Shown: positions 25,927 through 34,796 of the stretch, in pieces
How the letters are laid out: each line of letters starts with the position of its first letter
How positions within the stretch are numbered: the first letter of the stretch is position 1
Source of the DNA: Bacillota bacterium
Lineage (GTDB): Bacteria > Bacillota > Clostridia > Acetivibrionales > DTU013
NCBI GenBank assembly: GCA_023433505.1
Contig: JAEZCO010000009.1
Coordinates: forward strand, 1 to 64,000
Length of the DNA stretch: 64,000 nt
Direction of reading: 5' to 3'
The notes under the pieces: model-generated
Database searches by the model: none
Seen by the model: the letters and a program-made list of their open reading frames with translations, nothing else
What the model was told of the DNA's origin: nothing
Translations under genes and position numbers: made by a program

Positions 25927-26244
25927 TTTAAGTTTTATAATCGGGATATGTCACCTGCCCTTGTTGGTTTGCAGTGCGGCAATTGGTTCAGCAGTTTGCG
26001 GTTTTAAATTTTAGAGAATTGACCTGTATAATCCAGTAAACCTTCCCCATTGACCTTTCTCTACTTCTTTCAATATAATCTATACGATTTAAAATAAAAG
26101 TTATTTATCTAATTGGTTGTTAAAATGTATTCCACTTTTACTATATAGGTGAAGAGATAAATAATAAAGAATACGAAAATAGGGTGATGTTTCGTATTTG
26201 CACCCATGTTTGTCCTTTAAAAATTATTTTATGGAGGCCGTTTT
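25927..26244 (+). promoter_or_regulatory. Intergenic region with sigma-A-type promoter and hairpin
   Basis: No gene is seen. TTGACC (26050-26055), 18 bases, TATAAT (26074-26079) could drive the 26245 gene. In its leader AATACGAAA (26170-26178) pairs with TTTCGTATT (26190-26198); an alternative GGGTG/CACCC pairing overlaps, so two leader structures are possible. Confidence 0.45.
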
Positions 26245-26814
26245 ATGAATATCATTCAAATTAATCGTTCAGGTCAGAGTCTTAACGTTATGTACGATGC
26301 TCAGGGTAGCAATAAAATCGGTACTATCCTTAACAACGAGGTGTACACTTCGATACCGACAGATGTGAATGGCTCCCCTTATCCTATCGCCTTTTACGGC
26401 GTAGCTACAAAGATTATGTTCCGAAATCAGGATGGAGGAATCTCAGTTGGCTATTTGCAACATTCCGATACAGGTGATGCAGAGGATAACGCTTGGACCG
26501 AGTTGCAGGAATCATACCACCTGTATGGTTTTTATGGGCAGTATGATGGCCAATATCTTTACAGGTTCAACATCAGAGGAACTGGTACAAAAATATATAA
26601 CAGCAGCGCACAGCTTATTACTACGTTGTATGCAACAGACAATGACTATGTTGCTACCAACACTGGCAGAGCTGGGGATACGGTTACAGACCTTATGCGT
26701 ATTGTTAAATATAGAAAGAAAAATGTATGGGTTACTCCCACTGGTGGTGCGTATGCCGCAGTTGGTTACGAACAGGGCTCCTGCCAGGGTCAATACCTCT
26801 TAAAGGTACTTTGA
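26245..26814 (+). CDS. Unknown beta-rich protein
   Basis: The product is 189 residues without signal peptide or membrane segment. It begins MNIIQINRSGQSLNVMYDAQ and is rich in Gly, Tyr, Asn and Thr with regular hydrophobic alternation, suggesting a beta-sandwich or SH3-like start. It has its own candidate promoter and is followed by a strong terminator, so it is a separate unit. I do not recognise the family. Lack of a signal and closeness to the holin and RHS genes leave open that it is another product of the same export route. Confidence 0.6.
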   Translation: MNIIQINRSGQSLNVMYDAQGSNKIGTILNNEVYTSIPTDVNGSPYPIAFYGVATKIMFRNQDGGISVGYLQHSDTGDAEDNAWTELQESYHLYGFYGQYDGQYLYRFNIRGTGTKIYNSSAQLITTLYATDNDYVATNTGRAGDTVTDLMRIVKYRKKNVWVTPTGGAYAAVGYEQGSCQGQYLLKVL

Positions 26815-26845
26815 ACTAATCTTTCTTTTCTTGGACGGATCAAAG

Positions 26846-26877
26846 GGGCTGTCTCAGATTTAAAGACGGCCCTTTTT
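26846..26877 (+). terminator. Rho-independent terminator
   Basis: GGGCTGTCT pairs with AGACGGCCC (one wobble) and is followed by TTTTT. Confidence 0.82.
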
Positions 26878-27220
26878 AGTTCCCCCGCAATCGGCGGTAA
26901 TTAGGCAATGAAGGAACGCTATGGCCTGGTAGCGGAATTACTAGGCAAATGGCAAGGGGGTCCTTGGCGACAGAGTTTATACTCCCGTTAAAATGGGGGT
27001 CTTTTTTTGTTGTATTATAAAATAACATTGAATTTAGATTGTACAGCGATGAAAATAATCACAATAAATCGAGGCCCTGGCATCCCGGGTTTTAATGCCG
27101 GAAGAGCGGACATAGGCCAGTGAACGAGGGATAATCGTAGATTTTTCCATAAAAAATTATCAAAAAAGCACGCTGATAGGAATGTGCAGTCTGTTTTTTT
27201 ATTTTCTTCAAGTATTTAAA
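26878..27220 (+). other. Gene-poor stretch with further hairpins upstream of spoIIID
   Basis: Contains a possible 27-codon frame (26908-26991, MKERYGLVAELLGKWQGG, no good ribosome site) whose stop lies in a terminator-like hairpin ACTCCC...GGGGGT plus T run (26981-27009). A GC-rich patch at about 27068-27130 has GGCAT/ATGCC and CTGGC/GCCAG pairings. A weak GCAC/GTGC hairpin before a T run lies at 27170-27200. No confident gene. Confidence 0.4.
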
Positions 27221-27249
27221 TCATAACAAATACCCCAAAGGCATATATA
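27221..27249 (+). promoter_or_regulatory. Sigma-E-like promoter of spoIIID
   Basis: TCATAAC, 14 bases, CATATATA, close to the sigma-E pattern (-35 like GAATATT, -10 like CATACAAT). spoIIID is a sigma-E gene in Bacillus. It lies 100 bases before the TTG start. Confidence 0.45.
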
Positions 27250-27348
27250 TACTGTAGTGACGATTCCACCGACGGTAAATTCCAGTACTGCTGGAACAGG
27301 GGTTTTGGCATTTCTCCACAGCATGACTTAAAAAGGGGGTATACATAG

Positions 27349-27460
27349 TTGAAAGGATATATTGAAGAGAGGGCAGTAGAACTTGCCAACTATATCATTG
27401 AGAGGAAAACTACCGTCAGGGCGGCAGCTAAAAAATACGGTATAAGCAAAAGTACAGTAC
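27349..27460 (+). pseudogene. spoIIID: spoIIID, 5' part, interrupted by a skin-like element
   Basis: A TTG start at 27349 after GGGGG opens a frame reading KGYIEERAVELANYIIERK and then AAAKKYGISKSTV, the N terminus and recognition helix of SpoIIID, the mother-cell transcription factor. The similarity stops at position 27457, after 36 codons. The missing remainder, starting VHKDVTERLNRVKPEL, is found at 36695-36850. Joining at the shared GTAC gives an uninterrupted 87-residue SpoIIID. As it stands this half encodes only an HTH fragment followed by unrelated residues. Probably restored by excision during sporulation, as for sigK and skin. Confidence 0.88.
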
Positions 27461-27470
27461 AAACGGTTGG
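27447..27470 (+). other. Left attachment site (attL) of the skin-like element
   Basis: Core GTAC at 27457-27460, in AGTACA-GTAC-AAACGGTTGG. The left flank belongs to spoIIID and the right flank to the element. The matching core at the right end is 36695-36698. Confidence 0.75.
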
Positions 27471-27581
27471 TGCAAAATGGAATGGAATGTTGATTTTACT
27501 CCCAGGATCGGCAGCGCGGCTTAAGGTTACACCCATGCGCTTCCAGAGCGGGAGCTTTTGCGGTATAGGGGGTAGGCTGCT

Positions 27582-27827
27582 ATGAAAGAGTACATCCAAG
27601 ATAGAGTTTTAGCACTGGCCGATTACCTGATCAGCAATAAGTCAACAGTCAGAGATGCCGCCAAAAAATTTGGCTGCAGCAAGTCCACAGTCCACAAGGA
27701 TTTGGCAGAAAGACTGACGGACATCAACGCAGCTCTTGCAGCCCAGGTTAAGGAAGTTCTTGACTTCAACAAGGCGGAAAGGCATATCCGGGGTGGAGAA
27801 GCTACTAAGAAGAAATACAATAAGTAA
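27582..27827 (+). CDS. spoIIID: Intact second SpoIIID carried inside the element
   Basis: The product is 81 residues covering the whole family: YLISNKSTVRDAAKKFGCSK (HTH), STVHKDLAERL and the C-terminal basic signature ERHIRGGEATKKKYNK. GGGGGTAGG precedes the ATG. SpoIIID is a small DNA-binding protein that activates or represses many sigma-E genes in the mother cell and switches on sigK. It lies 125 bases inside the left end, so the cell keeps a working SpoIIID while the host copy is split. It differs clearly from the split copy, so it is not a fresh duplication. Its own promoter is not obvious; read-through from the sigma-E-like promoter at 27221 is possible. Confidence 0.92.
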   Translation: MKEYIQDRVLALADYLISNKSTVRDAAKKFGCSKSTVHKDLAERLTDINAALAAQVKEVLDFNKAERHIRGGEATKKKYNK

Positions 27828-27855
27828 TAAATCGGGGCAAATAAATAAAAAAAGC

Positions 27856-27898
27856 AGCAAGACACTTGCCGGGCAGGCTTCATAAGTGTCTTGCTTTT
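27856..27898 (+). terminator. Terminator after the intact spoIIID
   Basis: AGCAAGACACTT and AAGTGTCTTGCT form a perfect 12-bp stem followed by TTT. An A-rich flank on the left could make it act in both directions. The rest of 27899-28060 shows no gene. Confidence 0.78.
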
Positions 27899-28063
27899 CG
27901 TTGCAGGCTTTTGCCTTCCTTTCAGTGCCAAATGTATTCCATATCCAGAGCTATTTCCAAAACCACAGAATTGTCCCTGCGGGATATAATTATCCTCTGC
28001 CATTCGCAGTTAAATTTTCTATCATCCTCGATTATTGTATTTTTTTATTCTTTACGACAAATA

Positions 28064-28124
28064 TTGACATGGTTAAAAAAGGATTATATAATGAACATTA
28101 TAAAGTGAGTTAAGTTTCACTCAC
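28064..28124 (+). promoter_or_regulatory. Strong sigma-A-type promoter with candidate TetR operator
   Basis: TTGACA (28064-28069), 17 bases, TATAAT (28087-28092), a near-perfect match. Just after the expected transcript start lies AGTGAG-TTAAGTTT-CACTCAC (28104-28124), an inverted repeat well placed for the TetR protein encoded next to repress its own operon. Confidence 0.75.
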
Positions 28125-28137
28125 CATAGGGGGCGGT

Positions 28138-28719
28138 ATGATTAAAGGATTTCCGACGAGAAGGGATAGTATAATTCTTGCTGCCATTGATATCATCGGT
28201 GAAAATGGAATTCAGGGCTTATCTACAAAGGAAATCGCAGTCAGGCAGGGGATCGCCGAATCGCTTTTGTATAAACATTTCAAAAGCCTCAATGAGGTGC
28301 TGGTCGCCGTAGTCGAATACTTCTCCCGTTTTGATTCCATGATAATAAATACGGTAGTAAAACGTGAAATCTCCTGCAAAGAGAAGATTTTTGAATATAC
28401 CAGGTCCTTTGTTGAACTGTATGAAAATTATCCCGCTCTTTCATCGATTCTTCTTAACTATGAGATGCTGATGCACTATGACCATACAAGTCAAATGGTT
28501 CGGGAGATCATCAAAAAAAGGTCGGACTTTGTGACGAGGGTTGTTGAAATCGCCCAGGAGACCGGCGAAATCAGCAGCTATTATACTCCCCAGGAGCTGA
28601 CCGACATAATCAAAGGGATTATCAGGACCATGATATTGCGGTGGAAAATGTCGGGATATGATTATCAACTTAAAGCTAGCATGTTAACTACAATAAAAAA
28701 GGTATTGGATAGGTGTTAA
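28138..28719 (+). CDS. TetR-family transcriptional regulator
   Basis: The product is 193 residues with an N-terminal TetR helix-turn-helix (IIGENGIQGLSTKEIAVRQG and IAESLLYKHFKSLNEVL) and a helical ligand-binding C terminus. GGGGGCGG precedes the ATG. First gene of the cheD-kinase-receiver-GGDEF/EAL operon inside the skin-like element, and probably its autoregulator through the palindrome upstream. The ligand is unknown. Confidence 0.87.
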   Translation: MIKGFPTRRDSIILAAIDIIGENGIQGLSTKEIAVRQGIAESLLYKHFKSLNEVLVAVVEYFSRFDSMIINTVVKREISCKEKIFEYTRSFVELYENYPALSSILLNYEMLMHYDHTSQMVREIIKKRSDFVTRVVEIAQETGEISSYYTPQELTDIIKGIIRTMILRWKMSGYDYQLKASMLTTIKKVLDRC

Positions 28720-28751
28720 CAGTATATGCGTTATTTGCCGGGGGTGGTGTT

Positions 28752-29225
28752 TTGGACAGGGTCCTGGGAATCGGAGAATATTTTATAGCGGAGGGCATCA
28801 GTGACGTGCTGAAAATATATGCGCTTTCTGCATGTGTTGCATTAACAGCCTATAGCCCCATTAAAAAGATTTTGGGCATGGTGCATATTGCTTTGCCCAA
28901 TTCGGAAATCATGCAAAACAGAATTATCGCAAATCCTTCATATTATGCGGATACGGCAGTACCTTTAATCATTAATCGGCTTTGCCTTGGCTTCGGCTGC
29001 ACGAAGGGAGAGCTGGAAATCAGACTTTTTGGCGGAGCACAACCCGCCTGCGAAAATGATACCCTCAATATCGGCATGCGCAATACGGAAATGGTGGAAT
29101 CGGTTCTTGGCCGGATGAATCTGCGGATATGCTACTCCGATACCGGGGGAAATATGGCAAGGAGTATAGCGGCGGATGTGGCCACAGGTGCGGTAAAGGT
29201 GGTATATCAGCCTTTAAGTATTTAA
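28752..29225 (+). CDS. cheD: Chemoreceptor glutamine deamidase CheD-like
   Basis: About 157 residues. CheD signatures: IGEYFIAEG at the N terminus, the Cys of SACVALTAYSP (catalytic position), the His of GMVHIALPNSE, YADTAVPLIINRL, FGGAQ and the C-terminal YSDTGGNMARSI. CheD deamidates receptor glutamines and works with CheC in Gram-positive chemotaxis. The TTG at 28752 follows GGGGGTGG and is the likeliest start; a GTG at 28713 overlapping the tetR stop gives a longer unmatched N terminus. CheD outside a chemotaxis operon, beside a hybrid kinase and a c-di-GMP enzyme, is unusual. Confidence 0.82.
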   Translation: MDRVLGIGEYFIAEGISDVLKIYALSACVALTAYSPIKKILGMVHIALPNSEIMQNRIIANPSYYADTAVPLIINRLCLGFGCTKGELEIRLFGGAQPACENDTLNIGMRNTEMVESVLGRMNLRICYSDTGGNMARSIAADVATGAVKVVYQPLSI

Positions 29226-29242
29226 GCAGGGGGAAAGGAAGG

Positions 29243-31219
29243 ATGGACGAGCCTACACAACTACTTCTTTCTATGAGCCAGGCAGCCAGCAGACGGATGG
29301 AAGAAGTCATTAAAAAGGATTATCTTAAAAGGTCCAGAGATTTCTATCTTACCCTTTTTGATGAATTCCCTGCAATGGTTTGGCGGTCTAAGACGGATAA
29401 GAGCATTGATTACGTAAACAAATTGTGGTTGAATTTTACCGGAAGAACCCTCGAGCAGGAGCTGGGCGACGGATGGGCGGAAAGCGTACATCCTGACGAT
29501 GTGCAAAGGTGTATAAACAGATACGCCGAAGCTTTTGACAACCGTGTACCTTTTAAAATGGAATACAGAGTAAAACGGTTTGACGGAGAGTACAGATGGT
29601 TTGCTGATTACGCAGGTCCTTATGACGATCTGGCAGGGAACTTCGCCGGATATATCGGAGCATGCTATGATATAACGGAACAGAGACAGGCCGGGGAAAT
29701 ATTGAAAAGGTATGAGCTGTTGTCGGAAAAAGCCAGGGACATTATTTTGTTTATTAATATGGACGGAAGCATTATCGAAGCCAATGAAACTGCCGTCAGG
29801 ACTTATGGCTACAGCCGGGAGGAGCTGCTCTCCAAAACAGTTTATGACTTGAGAATGGACGGGGCTTTGACGAAAACCCAGCTGGATAAAACGTTTGAAT
29901 GCGGCGGATTTCTGGAGTGCACGCATTATAAGAAAGATGGGAGCCCTCTGCCTGTTGAGGTAATCACCCAGAGTACAATTCTTGATGATAGCAGAGTCTT
30001 GATCAGTATTATCCGCGATCTTACCGAGCGGAAACAGGTTGAATCGGAAATGCGCCGGGCTATGGAAGCCTCAAGTGCCGCCTACAAGGCCAAGAGCGAG
30101 TTTTTGGCCAATATGAGCCATGAAATCAGGACGCCGTTAAATGGAATCATCGGAATGCTGGACCTCACCCTATTGACAGAGTTATCCCATGACCAGATGG
30201 ACAACCTCTCCACGGCCAGGACCTGTGCAAACACCCTTCTGAAAATCATCAACGATATCCTTGAGTTTTCCAAAATGGAAGCCGGAAAGCTGACCGTTGA
30301 GCATGTGGAATTCGATTTCAAAGTAATAGTAGAGAAAATCGTTAAAATTCATTATTACCAGGCCAGAGAGAAAGAAATCGAGCTGATCTGCCAATTGCCC
30401 GGTGATTTACCGGCCTTTCTCGTTGGCGACCCCGACAGGCTGCAGCAGGTGCTGAACAATCTTCTCAGCAATGCGGTCAAGTTTACAGACAGCGGATACG
30501 TCAGCCTGGTTATTAAAATTGTCAGTATCATAGATCATTATGTTATACTTCAGTTTTCTGTCATCGATACCGGAATTGGCATCTCTGCTGCTGAAATGGA
30601 CAAGCTTTTCCGAAGCTTCAGCCAGATCGACGGTTCGCAAACAAGAAGGTTCGGTGGGACCGGACTTGGCCTGGTAATATCCAGGCAACTGGTTGAGATG
30701 ATGGGTGGCACGCTGAAAGTGGAAAGTGAGAAAGAAAAGGGGAGCATATTCTCCTTTGACTTAAGGTTTGAAGTCGGAGAGCGCAATAGGACCGCTGTAG
30801 ACGCTTTTGAAAGGCAGTCCGTTGGAAAAACAAAGGCAGATGCCGGCATCCTGGCGGTAGAAGATGACAAGGCCACTCAGAAAGTCATCAGCCGTACGCC
30901 TAAGGAACTGGGTTATAAATTCGATATAAAGCGTTTTGAACGGGAAATTAAGCCGGCTGTTAATAAAATCCATAATTATATAAACAATCTGAAGCTTGTG
31001 GCAAGTGCGGAAGATATGCAGAGTACCGAGGAAATTGTGCATGACATCAAAAATCTGGCGTTATCCATCGGCGCCCATAGGGTGAAAACCCTTGCATTCA
31101 GGCTGGAGCTTGCTGCCAGAAGGGGTAACCGGCAAGAGGCGAACGCATTATGTAAAGAACTTGAGGAGGAATTTGTTAATTACAGGAACAACATGATGGA
31201 AACGGAGGATTCGGTATGA
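29243..31219 (+). CDS. PAS-PAS histidine kinase with truncated receiver and HPt-like domain
   Basis: The product is 658 residues, cytoplasmic. PAS 1 about 30-150 (MVWRSKTDKSIDYVNKLWL, ITEQ), PAS 2 about 155-270, HisKA at about 285 (FLANMSHEIRTPLNGIIGML, phospho-acceptor His), HATPase with N, G1 and G2 boxes (NNLLSNAVKF, DTGIGIS, GGTGLGL). Then comes a receiver start (ILAVEDDKATQKVI) that breaks off after about 25 residues with no phosphoacceptor Asp, followed by an HPt-like helix bundle (EIVHDIKNLALSIGAHRVKT). The receiver appears deleted in frame. The start at 29243 follows GGAAGG. It probably phosphorylates the free receiver encoded next, with which it overlaps by an ATGA. Confidence 0.83.
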   Translation: MDEPTQLLLSMSQAASRRMEEVIKKDYLKRSRDFYLTLFDEFPAMVWRSKTDKSIDYVNKLWLNFTGRTLEQELGDGWAESVHPDDVQRCINRYAEAFDNRVPFKMEYRVKRFDGEYRWFADYAGPYDDLAGNFAGYIGACYDITEQRQAGEILKRYELLSEKARDIILFINMDGSIIEANETAVRTYGYSREELLSKTVYDLRMDGALTKTQLDKTFECGGFLECTHYKKDGSPLPVEVITQSTILDDSRVLISIIRDLTERKQVESEMRRAMEASSAAYKAKSEFLANMSHEIRTPLNGIIGMLDLTLLTELSHDQMDNLSTARTCANTLLKIINDILEFSKMEAGKLTVEHVEFDFKVIVEKIVKIHYYQAREKEIELICQLPGDLPAFLVGDPDRLQQVLNNLLSNAVKFTDSGYVSLVIKIVSIIDHYVILQFSVIDTGIGISAAEMDKLFRSFSQIDGSQTRRFGGTGLGLVISRQLVEMMGGTLKVESEKEKGSIFSFDLRFEVGERNRTAVDAFERQSVGKTKADAGILAVEDDKATQKVISRTPKELGYKFDIKRFEREIKPAVNKIHNYINNLKLVASAEDMQSTEEIVHDIKNLALSIGAHRVKTLAFRLELAARRGNRQEANALCKELEEEFVNYRNNMMETEDSV

Positions 31220-31611
31220 AAATATTAATTGCCGAAGATGATTTTGCCAGCCGGAAGTTTTTATTCAAGCTTCTTTCCCAATACGGAGAATGCGATATGA
31301 CTGTGGATGGGATAGAGACCGTCGAGGCCTTTGTGATTGCGCATGATCTTGGGAAGCCTTACAGTCTTTTGTGTCTGGATGTAATGATGCCAAAGATCGA
31401 CGGATTAAAGGCATTAAAGACCATAAGGGATTTTGAAAAAAAGAGGGGCATTGAAGAATCTCGAAAATGCAAAGTGATTATAACCAGCGCTCTGAGTGAA
31501 ACAGAGGTTGTATTTGGTTCTTTCAGCACAGAAAATGAGGTTTACGCAACAAAACCGATGAATGCCGAAAATGTTATGGACGCAATGAAAAAACTGGAAA
31601 TCACAGGATGA
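31216..31611 (+). CDS. Stand-alone CheY-like receiver protein
   Basis: The product is 131 residues, a receiver domain only: IAEDD acidic pair, phosphoacceptor Asp in LCLDVMMPKIDG, Thr/Ser in ITSA and Lys in ATKPM. It overlaps the kinase gene by four bases. No output domain, so it acts by protein contact, perhaps on the flagellar motor or on the GGDEF-EAL protein downstream. It may replace the receiver lost from the kinase. Confidence 0.85.
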   Translation: MKILIAEDDFASRKFLFKLLSQYGECDMTVDGIETVEAFVIAHDLGKPYSLLCLDVMMPKIDGLKALKTIRDFEKKRGIEESRKCKVIITSALSETEVVFGSFSTENEVYATKPMNAENVMDAMKKLEITG

Positions 31612-31666
31612 GTTTAAAACAGGCGACAGAGTGATTTTGAGATTTCTTTCACAAGATGAGGTTTGC

Positions 31667-34600
31667 ATGATTAAAAAGATTGTTAAACAGAAGAAAATAA
31701 TTATGGCGGGTCTTTTACTGGTTTTGCTAAGCGGTATTTTGCCGGTCTTCGCAGATGCGGAAGTGACGGCAAAGCAAAAAAACATATTGATCATCAATTC
31801 CTACCACCAGGGCTTCACCTGGTCCAGGGACGTGACCGACGGGATCATCAGCACCTTCAGCAAGCTCAACGCCGACGTATCCGCTTTCGTAGAGTACATG
31901 GACTGGAAAAACTATCCCACGGAAGAAAATATCCGGCATTTGTATGATTACTATCAATATAAATATCAGAACAAGAAGATTGATCTGCTGATTGCTGTGG
32001 ATGATGCGGCACTGGAATTTGTTCTGGAGAATAGAGCCGCTATGTTTTCCGGGGCTCCGGTGGTTTTCTGCGGGGTCAATCAAGAGGGTGTGGCACAAAT
32101 AACAGCCGGATACGGTAATCTGACCGGTGTTCTTGAAGAAGTAGATCCGACGGATACCATAAAAATGGCACAGGCCATCAATCCTTCCTTGAAGAATGTC
32201 TATGTTTTGTTCGATAATTCGCAAAGCGGTATATCTACCGGCAAAATCGTTGAAGAGAAAATCAAGGCTATGGGGGCGAATTTAAATATAATCCCTCTGA
32301 ACAACCTGCCTTATGATCGAATCATCAAGGATGCAGGAAGCTATGACAAGGATAGCATTATTCTGGCCACCACTTATTACGGCGATGCCGATGGAAAAAT
32401 AATTGAATTTGAAAAGGCATCCAGGGAAATCGGCGCCAAAAGCAGTGTCCCCGTATACCATCTCTATGAAATGGGTCTGAATAACGGCGCCTTTGGCGGG
32501 TCCATGACAAGCGGAAAAATTCAGGGGGAGAGCGCGGCGAATCTTGCCGCCCGAATCCTTAAAGGTGAAAATCCTGACAATATTCCTGTCTTGACGCCCA
32601 AAGCGACCCGAAAGGTTTTCGATTTCAACCAGCTAAAAAGATTTGACATTCCACTGAAAGAAATTCCAAAGGGCAGCGAGGTCATCAACAAGCCTTTTTC
32701 TTTTTTTGAGACCTACAGAACCCTTGTACTTGCCGTTTTGGCCGCCTTCACACTATTGATAGCCTTTGTCCTTGTCCTGCTGTTTTATGTCGATCAGCTA
32801 AACAGGATGAAAAGGAACATCTCGGAAAAGCATGAGGAGCTTACACAGATCTATGAAGAGTTAACGGCCTCCGAAGAGGAGTTGAAACAGCAATTTGACG
32901 AAGTATCCAGCGTGAAGGAGCAGCTGTCCGTCAGTGAAGAAAGGTTCAGGCTTGCGGCGGACGGTTCCAATGCCATCATCTGGGATGTGGACCTGTTAAC
33001 CATGCAGTATTATTTTTCCGACCGGTGGTATGAGCTTTTAGGGTATGAACGAGGCGAAATCGATGAAGCCAACGGCGGATGGAGGGCAATCATCCACCCC
33101 GGTGATGCGGAAGAAGCGTATAAAGCAAGGATGATGCACCTGAAAGGAAAAACGGCATTTTACAACAGCGAATACAGGATGAAAATGAAAAATGGGGAAT
33201 ATAAATGGTTTAACGTGCGGGGAAAGGTCCTGAGGGACAGCCATTGGAGGAATACCAGATTTGCAGGGTCATTGATTGATATTACCGAAAGCAAGGAAAA
33301 TGAAGCCAGACTGCAGGAAAGCTACCAGGAGCTGGAATCCACCTATGAGGAGCTGACGGCAGCCCAGGAGGAATTGAAACAGCAGTATGACGAGATATCG
33401 GTTAACCACGAGAAGATCAAAGATACGGAAGAAAAGCTGACGTATATTGCATACCATGACTTATTAACCGGACTGCTGAATAAAGTATCTCTATATGAAA
33501 ATTCAAACGGTATTTTTCGCTCTCAAAACAGCAAAGCCGCTTTGCTGTTCATCGACATGGATCATTTCAAGTATATAAACGATACCATGGGGCATGCCTT
33601 TGGCGATCAGTTGATCATCCGGGTGAGCGAAAGACTTACTTCACTGCTAAGGGATAATTGTTCAATTTACAGACTCAGCGGCGACGAATTCATCATTATC
33701 ATACAGGACATCAAAGGGAAGGAAGATGCGGAGGAATTCGCTTCGCATATCCTGGCCGGACTGAATGAGGAATTTCAAGTATTGAACAGTGCGCTGCATA
33801 TCAGCTTGAGTATCGGTATCGCCATGTACCCCGATCATGGCAGTAATATTGAGGATTTGCTCAAATATGCCGACATTGCCATGTATAAAGTAAAGGAGAC
33901 AGGCAGGAAAAGATATATTGTCTATGACCAGCTGATGAATGAAGTTTTCACGGAAAGAGTAAATATCGAAAAGCACTTGCACGCAGCGTTGGAAAATAAT
34001 GAATTTGAACTATACTATCAGCCGCAGTTGGATTTGATATCCGGCAGGATCACCGGGCTTGAAGCTTTATTGCGGTGGAACAGTCCGGAGCTGGGTTCCG
34101 TCTCTCCGCTGAAATTTATCAAGGTAGCGGAGGATACGCATTTTATCATTCCTTTGGGAGCCTGGGTAATTAAAAATGCATGTGCCTTTTTAAAAAAGCT
34201 GCATGATAACGGCTTCCCGGACATATCCGTATCGGTGAATATATCCATGCTGCAGCTAATACAGAAGGATTTCGACAATTTGGTGGTTGATACCCTGGAG
34301 TTCTTCCGGCTTGAGCCCGGCTTCCTTGAACTGGAAATAACGGAGTCCATATTGATGGAGTCTTTTGATACCATCGGGCTAAAGCTGGAAAGGCTAAGCG
34401 GACAAGGAGTCAGGATCGCTCTGGATGATTTCGGCAAGGGTTATTCTTCGCTAAGCTACCTGAAGCAGCTGCCGATATCCACTTTGAAAATTGACAAATC
34501 CTTTATAGACAATATCTCTACCGAAAGTGACCGCAATATCCTGACCGGGCAAATTGTCATGCTGGGCAGGAGCATGGGGATGTGTGTGATCGCCGAAGGC

Positions 34601-34726
34601 GTAGAGCGGCAGGAGCAGCTGGAATATCTGCTTCAGCACGAATGTCATAAAATTCAGGGATACCTGTATAGCAAACCTGTCCCTGGAGCCGAGCTGATCA
34701 AGCTGCTGGAGATGAGTCAGAAATAA
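31667..34726 (+). CDS. Membrane GGDEF-EAL protein with ABC-type sensor and PAS domains
   Basis: About 1019 residues from the ATG at 31667. Signal-like helix, extracellular ABC-substrate-binding-type sensor (about 40-330), membrane helix (VLAVLAAFTLLIAFVLVLL), coiled coil, PAS about 430-540, a second coiled coil, GGDEF (FIDMDHFKYINDTMGHAFG, active-site SGDEF, where Ser replaces the first Gly but activity is usually kept) and EAL (LEALLRW, DDFGKGYSSLSYLK, AEGVER). It can in principle both make and degrade cyclic di-GMP in response to an external ligand. Last gene of the operon in the skin-like element. Confidence 0.88.
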   Translation: MIKKIVKQKKIIMAGLLLVLLSGILPVFADAEVTAKQKNILIINSYHQGFTWSRDVTDGIISTFSKLNADVSAFVEYMDWKNYPTEENIRHLYDYYQYKYQNKKIDLLIAVDDAALEFVLENRAAMFSGAPVVFCGVNQEGVAQITAGYGNLTGVLEEVDPTDTIKMAQAINPSLKNVYVLFDNSQSGISTGKIVEEKIKAMGANLNIIPLNNLPYDRIIKDAGSYDKDSIILATTYYGDADGKIIEFEKASREIGAKSSVPVYHLYEMGLNNGAFGGSMTSGKIQGESAANLAARILKGENPDNIPVLTPKATRKVFDFNQLKRFDIPLKEIPKGSEVINKPFSFFETYRTLVLAVLAAFTLLIAFVLVLLFYVDQLNRMKRNISEKHEELTQIYEELTASEEELKQQFDEVSSVKEQLSVSEERFRLAADGSNAIIWDVDLLTMQYYFSDRWYELLGYERGEIDEANGGWRAIIHPGDAEEAYKARMMHLKGKTAFYNSEYRMKMKNGEYKWFNVRGKVLRDSHWRNTRFAGSLIDITESKENEARLQESYQELESTYEELTAAQEELKQQYDEISVNHEKIKDTEEKLTYIAYHDLLTGLLNKVSLYENSNGIFRSQNSKAALLFIDMDHFKYINDTMGHAFGDQLIIRVSERLTSLLRDNCSIYRLSGDEFIIIIQDIKGKEDAEEFASHILAGLNEEFQVLNSALHISLSIGIAMYPDHGSNIEDLLKYADIAMYKVKETGRKRYIVYDQLMNEVFTERVNIEKHLHAALENNEFELYYQPQLDLISGRITGLEALLRWNSPELGSVSPLKFIKVAEDTHFIIPLGAWVIKNACAFLKKLHDNGFPDISVSVNISMLQLIQKDFDNLVVDTLEFFRLEPGFLELEITESILMESFDTIGLKLERLSGQGVRIALDDFGKGYSSLSYLKQLPISTLKIDKSFIDNISTESDRNILTGQIVMLGRSMGMCVIAEGVERQEQLEYLLQHECHKIQGYLYSKPVPGAELIKLLEMSQK

Positions 34727-34796
34727 AATCCCGGAACGCTGTAAAATTATTAGCAATTACTGATGTTAGTTTACAAATAATAGAATATCCCTGTAA

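Noticed and set aside
27349..27585. A 78-residue novel HTH protein from 27349
   Set aside because: Only the first 36 codons look like protein (SpoIIID); the rest is element sequence read past the junction.
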